Origin: Christiangramia sabulilitoris
GTDB lineage: Bacteria; Bacteroidota; Bacteroidia; Flavobacteriales; Flavobacteriaceae
DNA length: 64,000 nt
Reading direction: 5' to 3'
NCBI RefSeq assembly: GCF_007050985.1
Contig: NZ_VHSF01000003.1
Span: forward strand, 655,500-719,499
The notes beneath the pieces were generated by a model. It saw only the letters and a list, made by a program, of their open reading frames with translations. It searched no databases and was not told where the DNA came from. The position numbers were made by a program, and so were the translations under genes. Shown here piece by piece: positions 1-8,863 of this stretch. Numbering within the stretch: position 1 is the stretch's first letter; each line of letters starts with the position of its first letter.

Positions 1-870
1 ACTAACGATCTTCCAAAGGACTTTTACGAAAATTTCCTTTCTAAGATCAATGCAGTGACTGCTGAAGATATCAAACGTGTTGCCAACAAATATTATCAAA
101 TAGATAATATGAGAATAGTTGTGGCAGGAAAGGCTTCAGATATTGCTGAAAACCTGGAAAAGATAAAGTGGAATGGAAATACAATTCCGGTTAAATACTA
201 TAACAAATTAGGGGAACCAATAGCAAAGCCGGTTAAGAAAGAATTAGATCCTGCTATTACCGCCGATGCCGTTTTCTCGAAATATATCGAGGCTATCGGA
301 GGTGAAGATTCTGTGATGAATATAGAAAGCATGGTGATGATCGCCCAGGCTGAGATCCAGGGAATGAAGCTTGATCTTGAGATGAAAAAGACCAGTGATG
401 GAAAAATGAACCAGTCTATTTCTATGGGCGGGAATGTTATGAACATGCAGGTTTTTGATGGCAATACCGGTTACGTTATGGCTCAGGGACAAAAAATGCC
501 TTATAATGAAGAGCAGATCGCCATGGCTAAAACCGATGCGCAGATCTTTCCTGAATTAAATGCCGAAAACGCTAAAGTTAGCGGTATAGAGAAAGTAAAC
601 GAAGAAGACGCATATGTGGTTGAAATGGATGACAGCAACAAGAACTTTTATTCTGTAGAAACTGGTTTAAAGGTGAAGTCTGTAAAGTCTGTTTCTCAGG
701 CCGGTCAAACCATGACCATTCCTACCCTTTATAGTGATTATAAAGAAGTGGAAGGCGTGAAGTTTCCATTTATGATCTCCCAAAGCATGGGACCACAGTC
801 ATTCGAATTCAAAGTATCTGAAATTCTGGTGAATGAAGGTGTTGAGGAAAGTGATTTTGCAACTGAGTAA
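1..870 (+). CDS. M16 family zinc peptidase, C-terminal part (5' end outside window)
   Basis: The frame is open from base 1, so this is the 3' part of a larger gene; the first in-frame GTG (55) is internal. The first ~60 residues (INAVTAEDIKRVANKYY, then MRIVVAGKA) match the end of an M16 (pitrilysin/insulinase-like) peptidase, the non-catalytic half that closes over the substrate. The HxxEH zinc site must lie upstream. From about residue 85 a second ~190-residue region follows (AVFSKYIEAIGGEDSV onward) that resembles the LolA/outer-membrane-lipoprotein-sorting fold common in Bacteroidota envelope proteins. Family knowledge places such proteins in the periplasm. Substrate is unknown. Ends in TAA just before a strong terminator. 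Confidence 0.8.
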   Translation, partial: TNDLPKDFYENFLSKINAVTAEDIKRVANKYYQIDNMRIVVAGKASDIAENLEKIKWNGNTIPVKYYNKLGEPIAKPVKKELDPAITADAVFSKYIEAIGGEDSVMNIESMVMIAQAEIQGMKLDLEMKKTSDGKMNQSISMGGNVMNMQVFDGNTGYVMAQGQKMPYNEEQIAMAKTDAQIFPELNAENAKVSGIEKVNEEDAYVVEMDDSNKNFYSVETGLKVKSVKSVSQAGQTMTIPTLYSDYKEVEGVKFPFMISQSMGPQSFEFKVSEILVNEGVEESDFATE

Positions 871-889
871 TTTCTAATAAACTTCATAT

Positions 890-917
890 AAAAAGCCCCT
901 TTAACGGGGCTTTTTTT
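890..917. terminator. Bidirectional intrinsic terminator between convergent genes
   Basis: A 9-bp GC-rich stem (AAAAGCCCC / GGGGCTTTT, arms 891-899 and 906-914) with a six-base loop is followed by T runs on both strands. It lies between the M16 gene and the convergent EamA gene and overlaps the EamA stop codon, so it can end both transcripts. Confidence 0.9.
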
Positions 918-1815
918 ATATAGCCTGTTTGCGATATCTTGAAATCAGGCTTTTGGATTTATTCACAATGAACACACCTATTAGAATCACAAAGGCAGAG
1001 ATCAATTGCCAGAAACTGAATATCTCTCCATCCATAACTCCCCAGCCCAAAGCTACAACGGGTATGGTATAAGTAACCGAGGTTGTAAAAACCGGATCTG
1101 AGATCTGCACAAGTTTATTAAAAATGATCATAGCTACCCCGGTTCCTATAATCCCCAATATAGCTACACTCAGGATCGAAAACTGAAAGGCATCATTGAA
1201 TTCTACATTTTCGAAGAATCCGCTAAGGAACAGAATCAGCACTGCCGGCAGGAACAACACAGAGAAATTTCCTGCAGCTATACCTAATGGTGAGATATCG
1301 CTCATCCTGGTTTTAAGAATATTTACATTCATCGCGTAACAGGCAGCCGCCATGATCACCAATATCGAATACATATAATTCTGATCCGGGTTTATACTGG
1401 CACCACTAATTATCAATCCCGCCGTTCCTAATAAACCTACAATAACTCCCGTGATCTTATTCTGGCTGAAAACCGACCGGAAAAACAAAGCTCCGAAGAT
1501 AAGAGTTAATAAGGGTGTTGTTGCGTTTAAAATAGAAGCTATGGCACTGTCTATTTCTGTTTCAGCATAAGCGAATAGATAGACCGGGAAAAAAGAACCC
1601 AGGAATCCTGACAATATGATCCATTTCCATTGTCTTAAAGAGAGCCTGCTAATACTTTTAAAGCCAACAAGGATGAGAAAAACTGCGGCAAATATAATCC
1701 TGAAAGAACCCACCTCCAATGCCGTTAAACCTATTAAAGCCTTTTTTATCAAGATGAAGGAGCTTCCCCACACGATGGAAAGAATGATCAAATAGATCCA
1801 TTTAAGATTTTTCAA
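916..1815 (-). CDS. EamA/DMT-family permease
   Basis: A 299-residue integral membrane protein of the drug/metabolite transporter superfamily. It has the usual length and about ten hydrophobic helices arranged as two EamA repeats (roughly residues 5-135 and 148-290). The N-terminus carries the typical WGSSFILIKKAL motif in helix 1, and a basic tail follows the last helix. Such proteins export metabolites or amino acids across the inner membrane; the substrate cannot be read from the sequence. It is a single-gene unit, convergent with the M16 gene and downstream of the susD terminator. Confidence 0.9.
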   Translation of the reverse strand: MKNLKWIYLIILSIVWGSSFILIKKALIGLTALEVGSFRIIFAAVFLILVGFKSISRLSLRQWKWIILSGFLGSFFPVYLFAYAETEIDSAIASILNATTPLLTLIFGALFFRSVFSQNKITGVIVGLLGTAGLIISGASINPDQNYMYSILVIMAAACYAMNVNILKTRMSDISPLGIAAGNFSVLFLPAVLILFLSGFFENVEFNDAFQFSILSVAILGIIGTGVAMIIFNKLVQISDPVFTTSVTYTIPVVALGWGVMDGEIFSFWQLISAFVILIGVFIVNKSKSLISRYRKQAI

Positions 1816-1873
1816 ACCAATAGAAGTTTTCAGTTATGAGCGCGAATATAAATTATAGGAATGGTATCAAATT

Positions 1874-1907
1874 AAAAAATCCATTCCAATACAATTGGAA
1901 TGGATTT
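1874..1907 (-). terminator. Terminator of the susC-susD operon
   Basis: On the minus strand a perfect 14-bp stem (arms 1894-1907 and 1877-1890, three-base loop) runs into a U tract read from the A run at 1874-1879. It lies about 20 bases past the susD stop codon and separates that operon from the EamA gene. Confidence 0.9.
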
Positions 1908-1928
1908 CAAATTAAAATGAATGATAAA

Positions 1929-3251
1929 TTATTGATTTTCGTTTAGCGGTATAGGGAATTGAGCAAAGACATTATCTCCCTCTCTGTCAATTGGCAAATC
2001 GTCCAGTCGGTCATATCTTCGAACATCAATCCATCTGTGACCTTCAGCAAACAGGGAATACCTTCTCTGCAACAACATTTCATCTATTAGAGCCGCTTCG
2101 GTTGTTGGTCCCGAATAATCATCAAGACCGGCAGCGTTTCTTATAATATTCAAAGCATCAACAGCTTCTGAAGGATTAATAAAAATGTTTGCTTCGGCAT
2201 AAAGAAGGATCAATTCTTCATTTCTAATGATAGGAATATCATCTACATTAGATTTATATCTAAAAACAGAGTATTGACCACTTAGGTTATCCAATGCTAA
2301 TGCTTCTTCCCGGATTGCTACTTTATCTAAACGAGCATCGTCCTGCTCTGCATCTGCTATAAAAGTTGGATGTACGATTCTTGCTCCAGCGGTGGTTGCC
2401 TCTACAGGAAAAAACATAGGATTTAGAAGGTCTGTTTGATCTGCAGAAAAATTATAATAGACACCCATATCAAAATCTGAATTCAATTCAAGAAAAGAAT
2501 CTTCCAGATATTCTAAAACAGCAGTATAATCTTCCTGATATGCAGCAACTCTAGCCGCCAGGGCTTGGTTAAATTCTAGAAAGCTATCTGGAGTATTGAA
2601 ACCAGAATACCCAGAAGGCAAATTAAAAAAGAATTCATCACCACCCGCCCGTAAGTCCGATGCTGCTTCATCTAATAAACTTCTAATCGCTTCAAGAGAG
2701 GCAGAATATGAAAGGAAGGGACCTAGGTTATCTGGATCAGAAACATCTACTCTAATTCCATTCTCATAAGTTAGATTTAGATTAAGCAAAAGCTCATGAG
2801 CTTTTAAAGTTTTAATTAAACCTAAGGTAGAGTTGAGTTCGGCATCTGTTAATTGCGACGAGAGATCGTTGTTAGCGATATAATCCTGAATAAGGTTTAC
2901 CATTTTAACAGTTTTATATCTTTCTGCCCAGGGAGCGGTGATATAAAAAGTATTATTATCCAGAACAGCATCGTCCTTACCAAGAAGATCTGCAGTAAAA
3001 CGAGGATCAGAACTTGAAAACCTCCAGTACTCCCTTCCAAGCACGCCAGTATCATCAAAATAAGTTCCCAGGCGTAATCTCATACTATAGAACAAACCTC
3101 CCACCAAATCCTGCAGATCACCGCGGGTAAGATTCTCCCGAAAGGCATCTACCTCCGGATTATTTAAATCTGAAAATTCTTTTACTTCACAAGAGCCAGT
3201 AATACCTGCAATGGTGAGGAAAAGAAATATGTTTTTTATAATTTTTTTCAT
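1929..3251 (-). CDS. SusD/RagB-family outer-membrane lipoprotein
   Basis: A 440-residue protein with a lipoprotein signal ending at Cys21 (lipobox ITGSC). It belongs to the SusD/RagB family: helical TPR-like folds that sit on the TonB-dependent SusC barrel and capture ligand at the cell surface. Family signatures are visible near the end (RNEELILLYAEANI, then RRYSLFAEGHRWIDVRRY). It is somewhat short for the family (often 480-600 residues). The gene starts ten bases after susC, so the two are one operon. There is no neighbouring glycosidase, sulfatase or regulator, so the ligand may be a glycan, a peptide or another nutrient. Confidence 0.93.
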   Translation of the reverse strand: MKKIIKNIFLFLTIAGITGSCEVKEFSDLNNPEVDAFRENLTRGDLQDLVGGLFYSMRLRLGTYFDDTGVLGREYWRFSSSDPRFTADLLGKDDAVLDNNTFYITAPWAERYKTVKMVNLIQDYIANNDLSSQLTDAELNSTLGLIKTLKAHELLLNLNLTYENGIRVDVSDPDNLGPFLSYSASLEAIRSLLDEAASDLRAGGDEFFFNLPSGYSGFNTPDSFLEFNQALAARVAAYQEDYTAVLEYLEDSFLELNSDFDMGVYYNFSADQTDLLNPMFFPVEATTAGARIVHPTFIADAEQDDARLDKVAIREEALALDNLSGQYSVFRYKSNVDDIPIIRNEELILLYAEANIFINPSEAVDALNIIRNAAGLDDYSGPTTEAALIDEMLLQRRYSLFAEGHRWIDVRRYDRLDDLPIDREGDNVFAQFPIPLNENQ

Positions 3252-3261
3252 CTTGTATCTA

Positions 3262-6200
3262 TTAAAAATTAACTGCTAAATGAAATAAATATCTCTTTGA
3301 GGACGGGAATGGTGTTACTTCCACCCCGGTGAAAATCCCATTAGAACCGAAGTTAGAAACTTCAGGATCATAACTATTATAATCAAAAATATTTATAAGG
3401 TTAGTTCCGGAAAATCCTAGTTTAACTCTATCTATACTGCCTCCAAGAAAATTTTCGAAGACAGATCCTGGCACGTTATAATATAATCCCAGTTCCCTTA
3501 ACCTAAGATAAGAAGCATCTTCAACAAATACCTCAGCCGACGAACCAAGCTGACTTACACGATAAGGACCATTCCCAAGTTCTCCTGAAGGATCAAGATC
3601 TATAGTATCGTAATCATGACTGGTCCCATTAAGATCGGTTAGCAGGGCAGTTAAGTTGATATTATCCCCACCATTTTTCCATTGCCAAACAAAAGATAGA
3701 TCAAAATTCTTATAAATTAATTGAGAATTAAAACCCATTTGAAAGTCTGGTTCTGCATCGCCATATTTCTGAAATCCATTTGGACCAGGATTCGTTCCAA
3801 TACCAACGATCTGAGTAGCGCTTTGACCTTCTTCAATCCTGAAAGTTCCAAGTGTTGCTCCAAAAGCGCCGATATTAAATGGATCTACATCCAGGCGAGT
3901 TATTTCAGAAGTATTTTTGAAAAAATTCACACCAACACTCCAGTTCAAATCCTCTGTGCGAACAGGAACCGCATCAATAGAAAGTTCAATTCCTTTATTT
4001 TGAAGTTCCCCTGCATTTACAAATTGGGTAGTAAATCCTGTTGAAGGTTCGATCGCAGATCGAAGAATTAGATCATCAATTGTTTTAATATAATAAGTTC
4101 CAGAAAAATTCAGCCTGTTCTGAAAAAAGCTTACATCAGTACCAAATTCAAACTCTTTTTGTCTTTCAGATTTAAGATCTTTTGATCCTTGCACATTTAT
4201 CAAACTAATACCTAAAAGTCCGTCTGTAGAGAATGTATTATAGGAGGTAAATAAAGCTCCAAAAGGAGGGAAGTTTCCAGCCTCGCCATAAGCTGCTCTT
4301 AACTTGAATTGACCCCATTCGCTTGAATCATTCCAAAAATCAAATTCATTAAAATTAACAGCCACAGATGCTTTCGGGTAGTAATTAAGTTTATTTGCAT
4401 CGCCGTTATTGGATGACTTGTCTCCTCTTAAACCCAGAGTAGCTATTATTCTATCCTGATAATTTACTTCCTCTTGCACAAAAAATCCTGAATCTTCCTG
4501 GCGCAATCTGGTTTGATCTACTCCGGTGTTCGCTGCCTGATCAACGTTCGTTTCTGACGCAACTAATCCAGTAGCCGTGATAAGTTGTGTATTCCTATCG
4601 AAATATTCCCGGGTAAGACCAGCTTGAGTTCTAAAATTAATATTGTTATCTGTAAAATAGTTATGAACCAGAAATCCGGAAAGGTTATAGTTTTTATTCT
4701 GTGTATCTCCCTGAACCGCAACTCCATTTAACCCACCATTAGAAGGTTTCTGAAATTGCAATGCCTTGGGAAATATAGCCCGGGTTTTAAGTCCGTAGAA
4801 ATCCAAGCCTCCACGTAATATCAGCTCTAAACTAGAGCTTTCTGCCTTATAAAGATCAATATTGGCGGTTCCTCCAATGATAAACCTGTTTACAGTTTCA
4901 TTATTTCTTACCAAATCTCTTGTTTGCAAAATATTTGATGCACCTAAAGCATAATCCGGATAGACTCCATCTTCATTAGGAAAAAGATCATACCAGGGGA
5001 ATGTAGAAACCAGACTTACACCTAAGGTTGTTCCACTATTATCATTATTAAAGAATCCCCTGTTAGAAGACGAGTGAATATAACTTGAACTTAATCCCAG
5101 TTTAATAAAATCTGTTGGTCTGTGATCCAGATTTAATCTAAGTGAAGTTTTCTTATATCCGGTATTTAAAACAATTCCATTCTCATCATTATGAGTAATC
5201 CCAGTAAAGAATTTAGTTTTTTCACCACCTCCACTCATACTAAAATTGGTAATACTTATAAGACCTTTCTCACCAAATAACTCTTCTTCATAATCCACTA
5301 AATTTCCTGAATCTCTCGCTTGAGAAAATAATGCCACCTGTGCATTTGCCGCATCTCTGGAAGCCTGATCTGCAACTGGATCTTCACTGGCCGAGTAGAA
5401 AAGATCAAAAACTCGATCCTCTGTATAATTTCTTTGCCCCAACAGGTTTGTTACCTCGGTCCATCCTGTGGCCTGTGAGAAATTAAATTTTGTTTCTCCG
5501 GCTTTACCACGTTTGGTTGTGATTATCACAACTCCAGCTGCGGCTCTTGATCCATATATCGCCGCTGCAGATGCCCCTTTAAGAATTTCAATATTTGCAA
5601 TATCTTCCGGATTAATATCTGCGATCCTATTAGATGGGTTATCCTGATTAGAAGCACTTCCACCAGCAGCCGCTGCAGAAACCACATTTAAACCAGCGGC
5701 AATTGAAGAGTTATCAATATACACTCCATCAACAATATATAATGGCTGGGTATTACCCTGTATTGATGTTGCTCCTCTTAATTTTACTGATAGTCCTCCC
5801 CCTGGCGCACCAGAGTTAGCACTAACTGTAGCACCCGCAAATTTACCATATAAAGCTCCGTCCAGTGTTGGAGGCGGTGTCCTACCGGAAATTTCATCTG
5901 CAGAAAGAGAGGCTACTGCATTGGCCGCATTTTCTCTTTTAATAGATGTTGCAAGTCCGGTAACCACTACTTCATCCAAAGCTGCCGCAGATTCCACAAA
6001 TCTAACGGTCAATGGCGAATTGTCAGTAACATTGATCTCCTGAGTCTCAAATCCTAAATATGAGAACACCAAAGTTGTTGGGAGCGATTCAACGGTAATT
6101 TCATAATTACCTTCAAAATCACTGGTAGTTCCATTACTTGTTCCTTTCTCCACTACGTTAACAAATGGAACTACCTGACCTGTAGCTTCATTAATCGTTT

Positions 6201-6288
6201 TTCCTGTAAGTACTTCCTGCGAAAGGAGTATTGAAGGAAAAAGCAGCAAGAAAATCACTTTGAAGTAACTCAAAGAAAATTGCTTCAT
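3262..6288 (-). CDS. SusC/RagA-family TonB-dependent outer-membrane transporter
   Basis: About 1008 residues from the ATG at 6288. I prefer this start over the in-frame codon at 6336 because the signal peptide begins there (MKQFSLSYFKVIFLLL, cleavage after LLSQ). Order: signal peptide; carboxypeptidase-regulatory-like domain (~25-105); TonB box region and plug (LDEVVVTG, then SVKLRGATSIQG, PLYIVDGVYID and the SusC-typical INPEDIANIEILKGASAAAIYGSRAA); then the ~22-stranded barrel ending in an aromatic residue (HLAVNF). It imports ligand, using TonB energy, together with the SusD partner downstream. A perfect 12-bp inverted repeat overlaps its start codon. Confidence 0.95.
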   Translation of the reverse strand: MKQFSLSYFKVIFLLLFPSILLSQEVLTGKTINEATGQVVPFVNVVEKGTSNGTTSDFEGNYEITVESLPTTLVFSYLGFETQEINVTDNSPLTVRFVESAAALDEVVVTGLATSIKRENAANAVASLSADEISGRTPPPTLDGALYGKFAGATVSANSGAPGGGLSVKLRGATSIQGNTQPLYIVDGVYIDNSSIAAGLNVVSAAAAGGSASNQDNPSNRIADINPEDIANIEILKGASAAAIYGSRAAAGVVIITTKRGKAGETKFNFSQATGWTEVTNLLGQRNYTEDRVFDLFYSASEDPVADQASRDAANAQVALFSQARDSGNLVDYEEELFGEKGLISITNFSMSGGGEKTKFFTGITHNDENGIVLNTGYKKTSLRLNLDHRPTDFIKLGLSSSYIHSSSNRGFFNNDNSGTTLGVSLVSTFPWYDLFPNEDGVYPDYALGASNILQTRDLVRNNETVNRFIIGGTANIDLYKAESSSLELILRGGLDFYGLKTRAIFPKALQFQKPSNGGLNGVAVQGDTQNKNYNLSGFLVHNYFTDNNINFRTQAGLTREYFDRNTQLITATGLVASETNVDQAANTGVDQTRLRQEDSGFFVQEEVNYQDRIIATLGLRGDKSSNNGDANKLNYYPKASVAVNFNEFDFWNDSSEWGQFKLRAAYGEAGNFPPFGALFTSYNTFSTDGLLGISLINVQGSKDLKSERQKEFEFGTDVSFFQNRLNFSGTYYIKTIDDLILRSAIEPSTGFTTQFVNAGELQNKGIELSIDAVPVRTEDLNWSVGVNFFKNTSEITRLDVDPFNIGAFGATLGTFRIEEGQSATQIVGIGTNPGPNGFQKYGDAEPDFQMGFNSQLIYKNFDLSFVWQWKNGGDNINLTALLTDLNGTSHDYDTIDLDPSGELGNGPYRVSQLGSSAEVFVEDASYLRLRELGLYYNVPGSVFENFLGGSIDRVKLGFSGTNLINIFDYNSYDPEVSNFGSNGIFTGVEVTPFPSSKRYLFHLAVNF

Positions 6289-6321
6289 AATTGTTAAATT
6301 TTTAGTTTGTTTAACAATTAT
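6287..6321. repeat. 12-bp inverted repeat at the susC start codon
   Basis: Arms 6287-6298 (ATAATTGTTAAA) and 6310-6321 (TTTAACAATTAT) are perfect reverse complements with an 11-base spacer. The proximal arm includes the first two bases of the susC ATG. It could be an mRNA hairpin hiding the translation start or a DNA operator. It is AT-rich, so chance is possible, but 12 of 12 pairing at this spot is notable. Confidence 0.6.
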
Positions 6322-6377
6322 AGTAAATTTTCGCAATGTTTTAACCTATTCTCTAGCTATGTTACAAACAAAGACTG

Positions 6378-6941
6378 TTAATAATTCCATTTTAAGCTTT
6401 CCATAAGGTGCCGAATATCAGCCTTTAAGTAATCTGCAGCCGGAACAATTGAGTCGAAATTGGGGAGGCTCTTGAAGTAAACCGAGCCGGTTAGAAAATG
6501 GTGGGTACTATCTGTAAGGTAAAACTGTGCTTGTGATGCGGCATTGCCATCGACCTCATAAAACATCCCGTAAGTCCTGTTTAAATCATTGGTATACACA
6601 TCGCCTTCTATCAAGTCTGCCTTGATGGTGTGTTGCAGAGGAAGTTTCTGCGCGTCTGAAAGTAAAGAGTCAAGATTATTTTCCACAGGTTGATAGGTAA
6701 TAAAAACAGAACCTTTCATTTCATCATAATCCAGTTGTATCCAGCAGGGTATACGGTTTCTTGAAGGCGAAATTTCTGCAATTACATTTTTATCAAAAGT
6801 GTAGGGGCAGCCTATATCCACTCTTTCATATTCTGCATTCGGGTACTCAAGAGCCAAAAAACCCTTTGGTTTGGGCCTGGGATCATCCTTGCAGGAAATA
6901 CTAAGGACTGCGAGCAGCAGAAAGGAAATGATCAGTCTCAT
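6378..6941 (-). CDS. gldD: Gliding motility lipoprotein GldD
   Basis: A 187-residue lipoprotein (lipobox SISC, Cys17) that I recognise as GldD from PKPKGFLALEYPNAEYERVD and the following Cys-Pro-Tyr region. In Flavobacterium johnsoniae GldD is needed for gliding and is linked to type IX secretion; its biochemical role is not known. Its ATG overlaps the gldE stop by four bases, so translation is probably coupled. The gldE-gldD order downstream of ssb and mutY is a conserved flavobacterial arrangement. Presence does not prove that the organism glides, since non-gliding Bacteroidota keep these genes for secretion. Confidence 0.93.
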   Translation of the reverse strand: MRLIISFLLLAVLSISCKDDPRPKPKGFLALEYPNAEYERVDIGCPYTFDKNVIAEISPSRNRIPCWIQLDYDEMKGSVFITYQPVENNLDSLLSDAQKLPLQHTIKADLIEGDVYTNDLNRTYGMFYEVDGNAASQAQFYLTDSTHHFLTGSVYFKSLPNFDSIVPAADYLKADIRHLMESLKWNY

Positions 6942-8266
6942 ACCGGTTCTATACTAAGCTTGATTTGCTTGATCCTTTTATCATCAATCACCTCTATCTT
7001 AAATGAATAATTAAGAAAAGTAATAACATCATTCTTTTTAGGGAAACCTCCTGAAATCTCCAGTAAAAAACCTGCCATGGTATCTGCCTCGCCTTTTTGA
7101 TCCTCAAATACCGTTGGATCTTCGATCCTGGCGATCTTATAAAAGTCCTTCAAGGGAGTTTTTCCTTCGAACACAAAGTTATTCTCATCCAGCTTCGAGT
7201 AGATCAGGTCCTCATCATCAAATTCATCACTAATATCCCCTACGATCTCCTCAATAATATCCTCCAGCGAAATTAAGCCACTAGTCCCGCCATATTCATC
7301 CACCACAATGGCCAGATGGTTCTTCTTGTTTTTAAATTCATTCAGGAGATCATCCAGCTTTTTATTTTCAGGAACAAAATACGGCTCCCTTAATAGGCTG
7401 GTCCATTCAAAAGCCTTTTCATTAAGATATGGCAGGAGATCCTTGATATACAGGATACCGGTTACATTATCCACATTTTCTTTATACACAGGAATTCTGG
7501 AATATCCATTTTCGATTATTTGTGGAAAAATATCGTGAAAAGAGCTTTCTTCGTTCAAGGCGAAAATGTCCATTCTGGGCCTCATCACCTGTTTTGTATC
7601 TGTGTTCCCAAAGCTTACAATTCCCTGCAGGATCTTTTGCTCTTCCCGGGTGGTATCTTCCTCACTGGTCAATTCCAATGCCTGTGAAAGATGATCTATA
7701 CTTATAAAAGATCGTTGCTTCCCGTATTTTTCATGGAAATAAAGAGTGACCGCACGCATTGGCGTACTTAAAGGGGAGATAAGCGTATCCAGGATGTTTA
7801 TGGGATATGCCATAAAATTTGAAAACTGAACTTTGTTTCTACTGGCATAGACCTTGGGCAGGATCTCTCCAAATAATAAAATGAGGAAGGTCACGAGCCC
7901 AACTTCAAAAATAAAGCGCAGATCGATCCCGAAAAATTCGGTGTTGATTCCGGCAAACAAATCATCGGTGAGACTATCGAATAATAATACGATAGCAATA
8001 TTGATAAAGTTATTGGCCACCAGGATCGTCGCCAGAAGCTTTTTAGGCTTTTCCAGCAAGTTGATAACGATATTCTGAGTTTTGGATCTCTTCCCGTCTT
8101 CGGTAATAAAATTAGCCGGGGTTAAAGAAAAGAAAGCTACCTCTGCACCTGATATCAAGGCAGAACAAAACAATAGCACAAATAAAAATATTAAGCTGAT
8201 AAGTTGGGTAATTCCCATTGTGGCCCAAAACAAAAGCAAACTGGGAGGTTCCGAATCCAAAGGCAA
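6938..8266 (-). CDS. gldE: GldE, CNNM/CorC-type transmembrane protein with CBS domains
   Basis: 442 residues. An N-terminal DUF21/CNNM transmembrane region of about four helices (residues ~15-160) is followed by a CBS pair (~200-330, with VMRPRMDIFAL and VVDEYGGTSGLISLEDIIEEIVGD) and a CorC/HlyC C-terminal domain (~345-430). The CNNM family moves Mg2+ or acts as its regulator. In flavobacteria GldE works with GldD in gliding and secretion and can partly replace it, as known from F. johnsoniae. It is the first gene of the gldE-gldD pair and starts 15 bases after ssb. Confidence 0.92.
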   Translation of the reverse strand: MPLDSEPPSLLLFWATMGITQLISLIFLFVLLFCSALISGAEVAFFSLTPANFITEDGKRSKTQNIVINLLEKPKKLLATILVANNFINIAIVLLFDSLTDDLFAGINTEFFGIDLRFIFEVGLVTFLILLFGEILPKVYASRNKVQFSNFMAYPINILDTLISPLSTPMRAVTLYFHEKYGKQRSFISIDHLSQALELTSEEDTTREEQKILQGIVSFGNTDTKQVMRPRMDIFALNEESSFHDIFPQIIENGYSRIPVYKENVDNVTGILYIKDLLPYLNEKAFEWTSLLREPYFVPENKKLDDLLNEFKNKKNHLAIVVDEYGGTSGLISLEDIIEEIVGDISDEFDDEDLIYSKLDENNFVFEGKTPLKDFYKIARIEDPTVFEDQKGEADTMAGFLLEISGGFPKKNDVITFLNYSFKIEVIDDKRIKQIKLSIEPV

Positions 8267-8281
8267 AAATTTTAATTAAAC

Positions 8282-8755
8282 TTAGAATGGCAAATCATCT
8301 TCCTCTTCTGGCTGGGAAAATGATTCATTCTTATTTGCAAAGCTATCACTTTTCGGCTTAGCAGGCTGGCTTCCGCTCATTTGAGAACTGCTGCCTGCCG
8401 GTTCACCTGAAGATTCATTTTTAGGAGTAAGAAAGGTGAATTCTGTACAGTGGATCTCGGTAGAGTATTTTTCATTTCCCTGATCGTCCTGCCATTTCCG
8501 GGTTTTAATGCGTCCCTCAATATAAACTTTATCCCCCTTCTTAAGGTATTTTTCGCAAATTTCAGCAGCCTTGTTTCTAACAACAACGTTGTGCCACTCT
8601 GTATTTACCACCTTTTCACCGGTAGTCCTGTTAGTGTAGCTCTCGTTTGTAGCCAGAGGAAAGCGACCAATAGATCCACCACCCTCAAAATAATGCATTT
8701 TAACGTCATCTCCGGTATGCCCGATTAGCATTACTTTGTTTAATGTACCTGTCAT
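8282..8755 (-). CDS. ssb: Single-stranded DNA-binding protein
   Basis: A 157-residue SSB. The OB fold covers about residues 1-105 (start MTGTLNKVMLIGHTGDDVKM; later VYIEGRIKTRKWQDDQGNEK). A Gly/Ser/Pro-rich disordered linker follows, then the acidic tip DDLPF that docks repair and replication partners. It coats single-stranded DNA as a tetramer. It lies between mutY and gldE in a minus-strand gene line and is probably transcribed from the 108-base gap after mutY. Confidence 0.96.
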   Translation of the reverse strand: MTGTLNKVMLIGHTGDDVKMHYFEGGGSIGRFPLATNESYTNRTTGEKVVNTEWHNVVVRNKAAEICEKYLKKGDKVYIEGRIKTRKWQDDQGNEKYSTEIHCTEFTFLTPKNESSGEPAGSSSQMSGSQPAKPKSDSFANKNESFSQPEEEDDLPF

Positions 8756-8844
8756 TGCTCTACTTTTTTATACCGAAAAACGGCTTATTGGTTAAAATTT
8801 ATTCTAAAATACTAAAATTTTTCAGCTGAAAATGCAAAAAGAGG

Positions 8845-8852
8845 CAAAGATA
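8845..8852 (-). promoter_or_regulatory. Candidate -7 element for ssb-gldE-gldD
   Basis: The minus strand reads TATCTTTG, a match to the Bacteroidota -7 consensus TAnnTTTG, in the mutY-ssb gap. I could not see a good -33 TTTG at the expected distance, and the leader would be about 80 bases. Confidence 0.4.
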
Positions 8853-8863
8853 TAAACAAGAAC

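Noticed and set aside
6287-6321. The susC inverted repeat as a BirA-type biotin operator
   Set aside because: The half-sites resemble TTGTTAA, but the spacer is shorter than the BirA form and the locus is unrelated to biotin.
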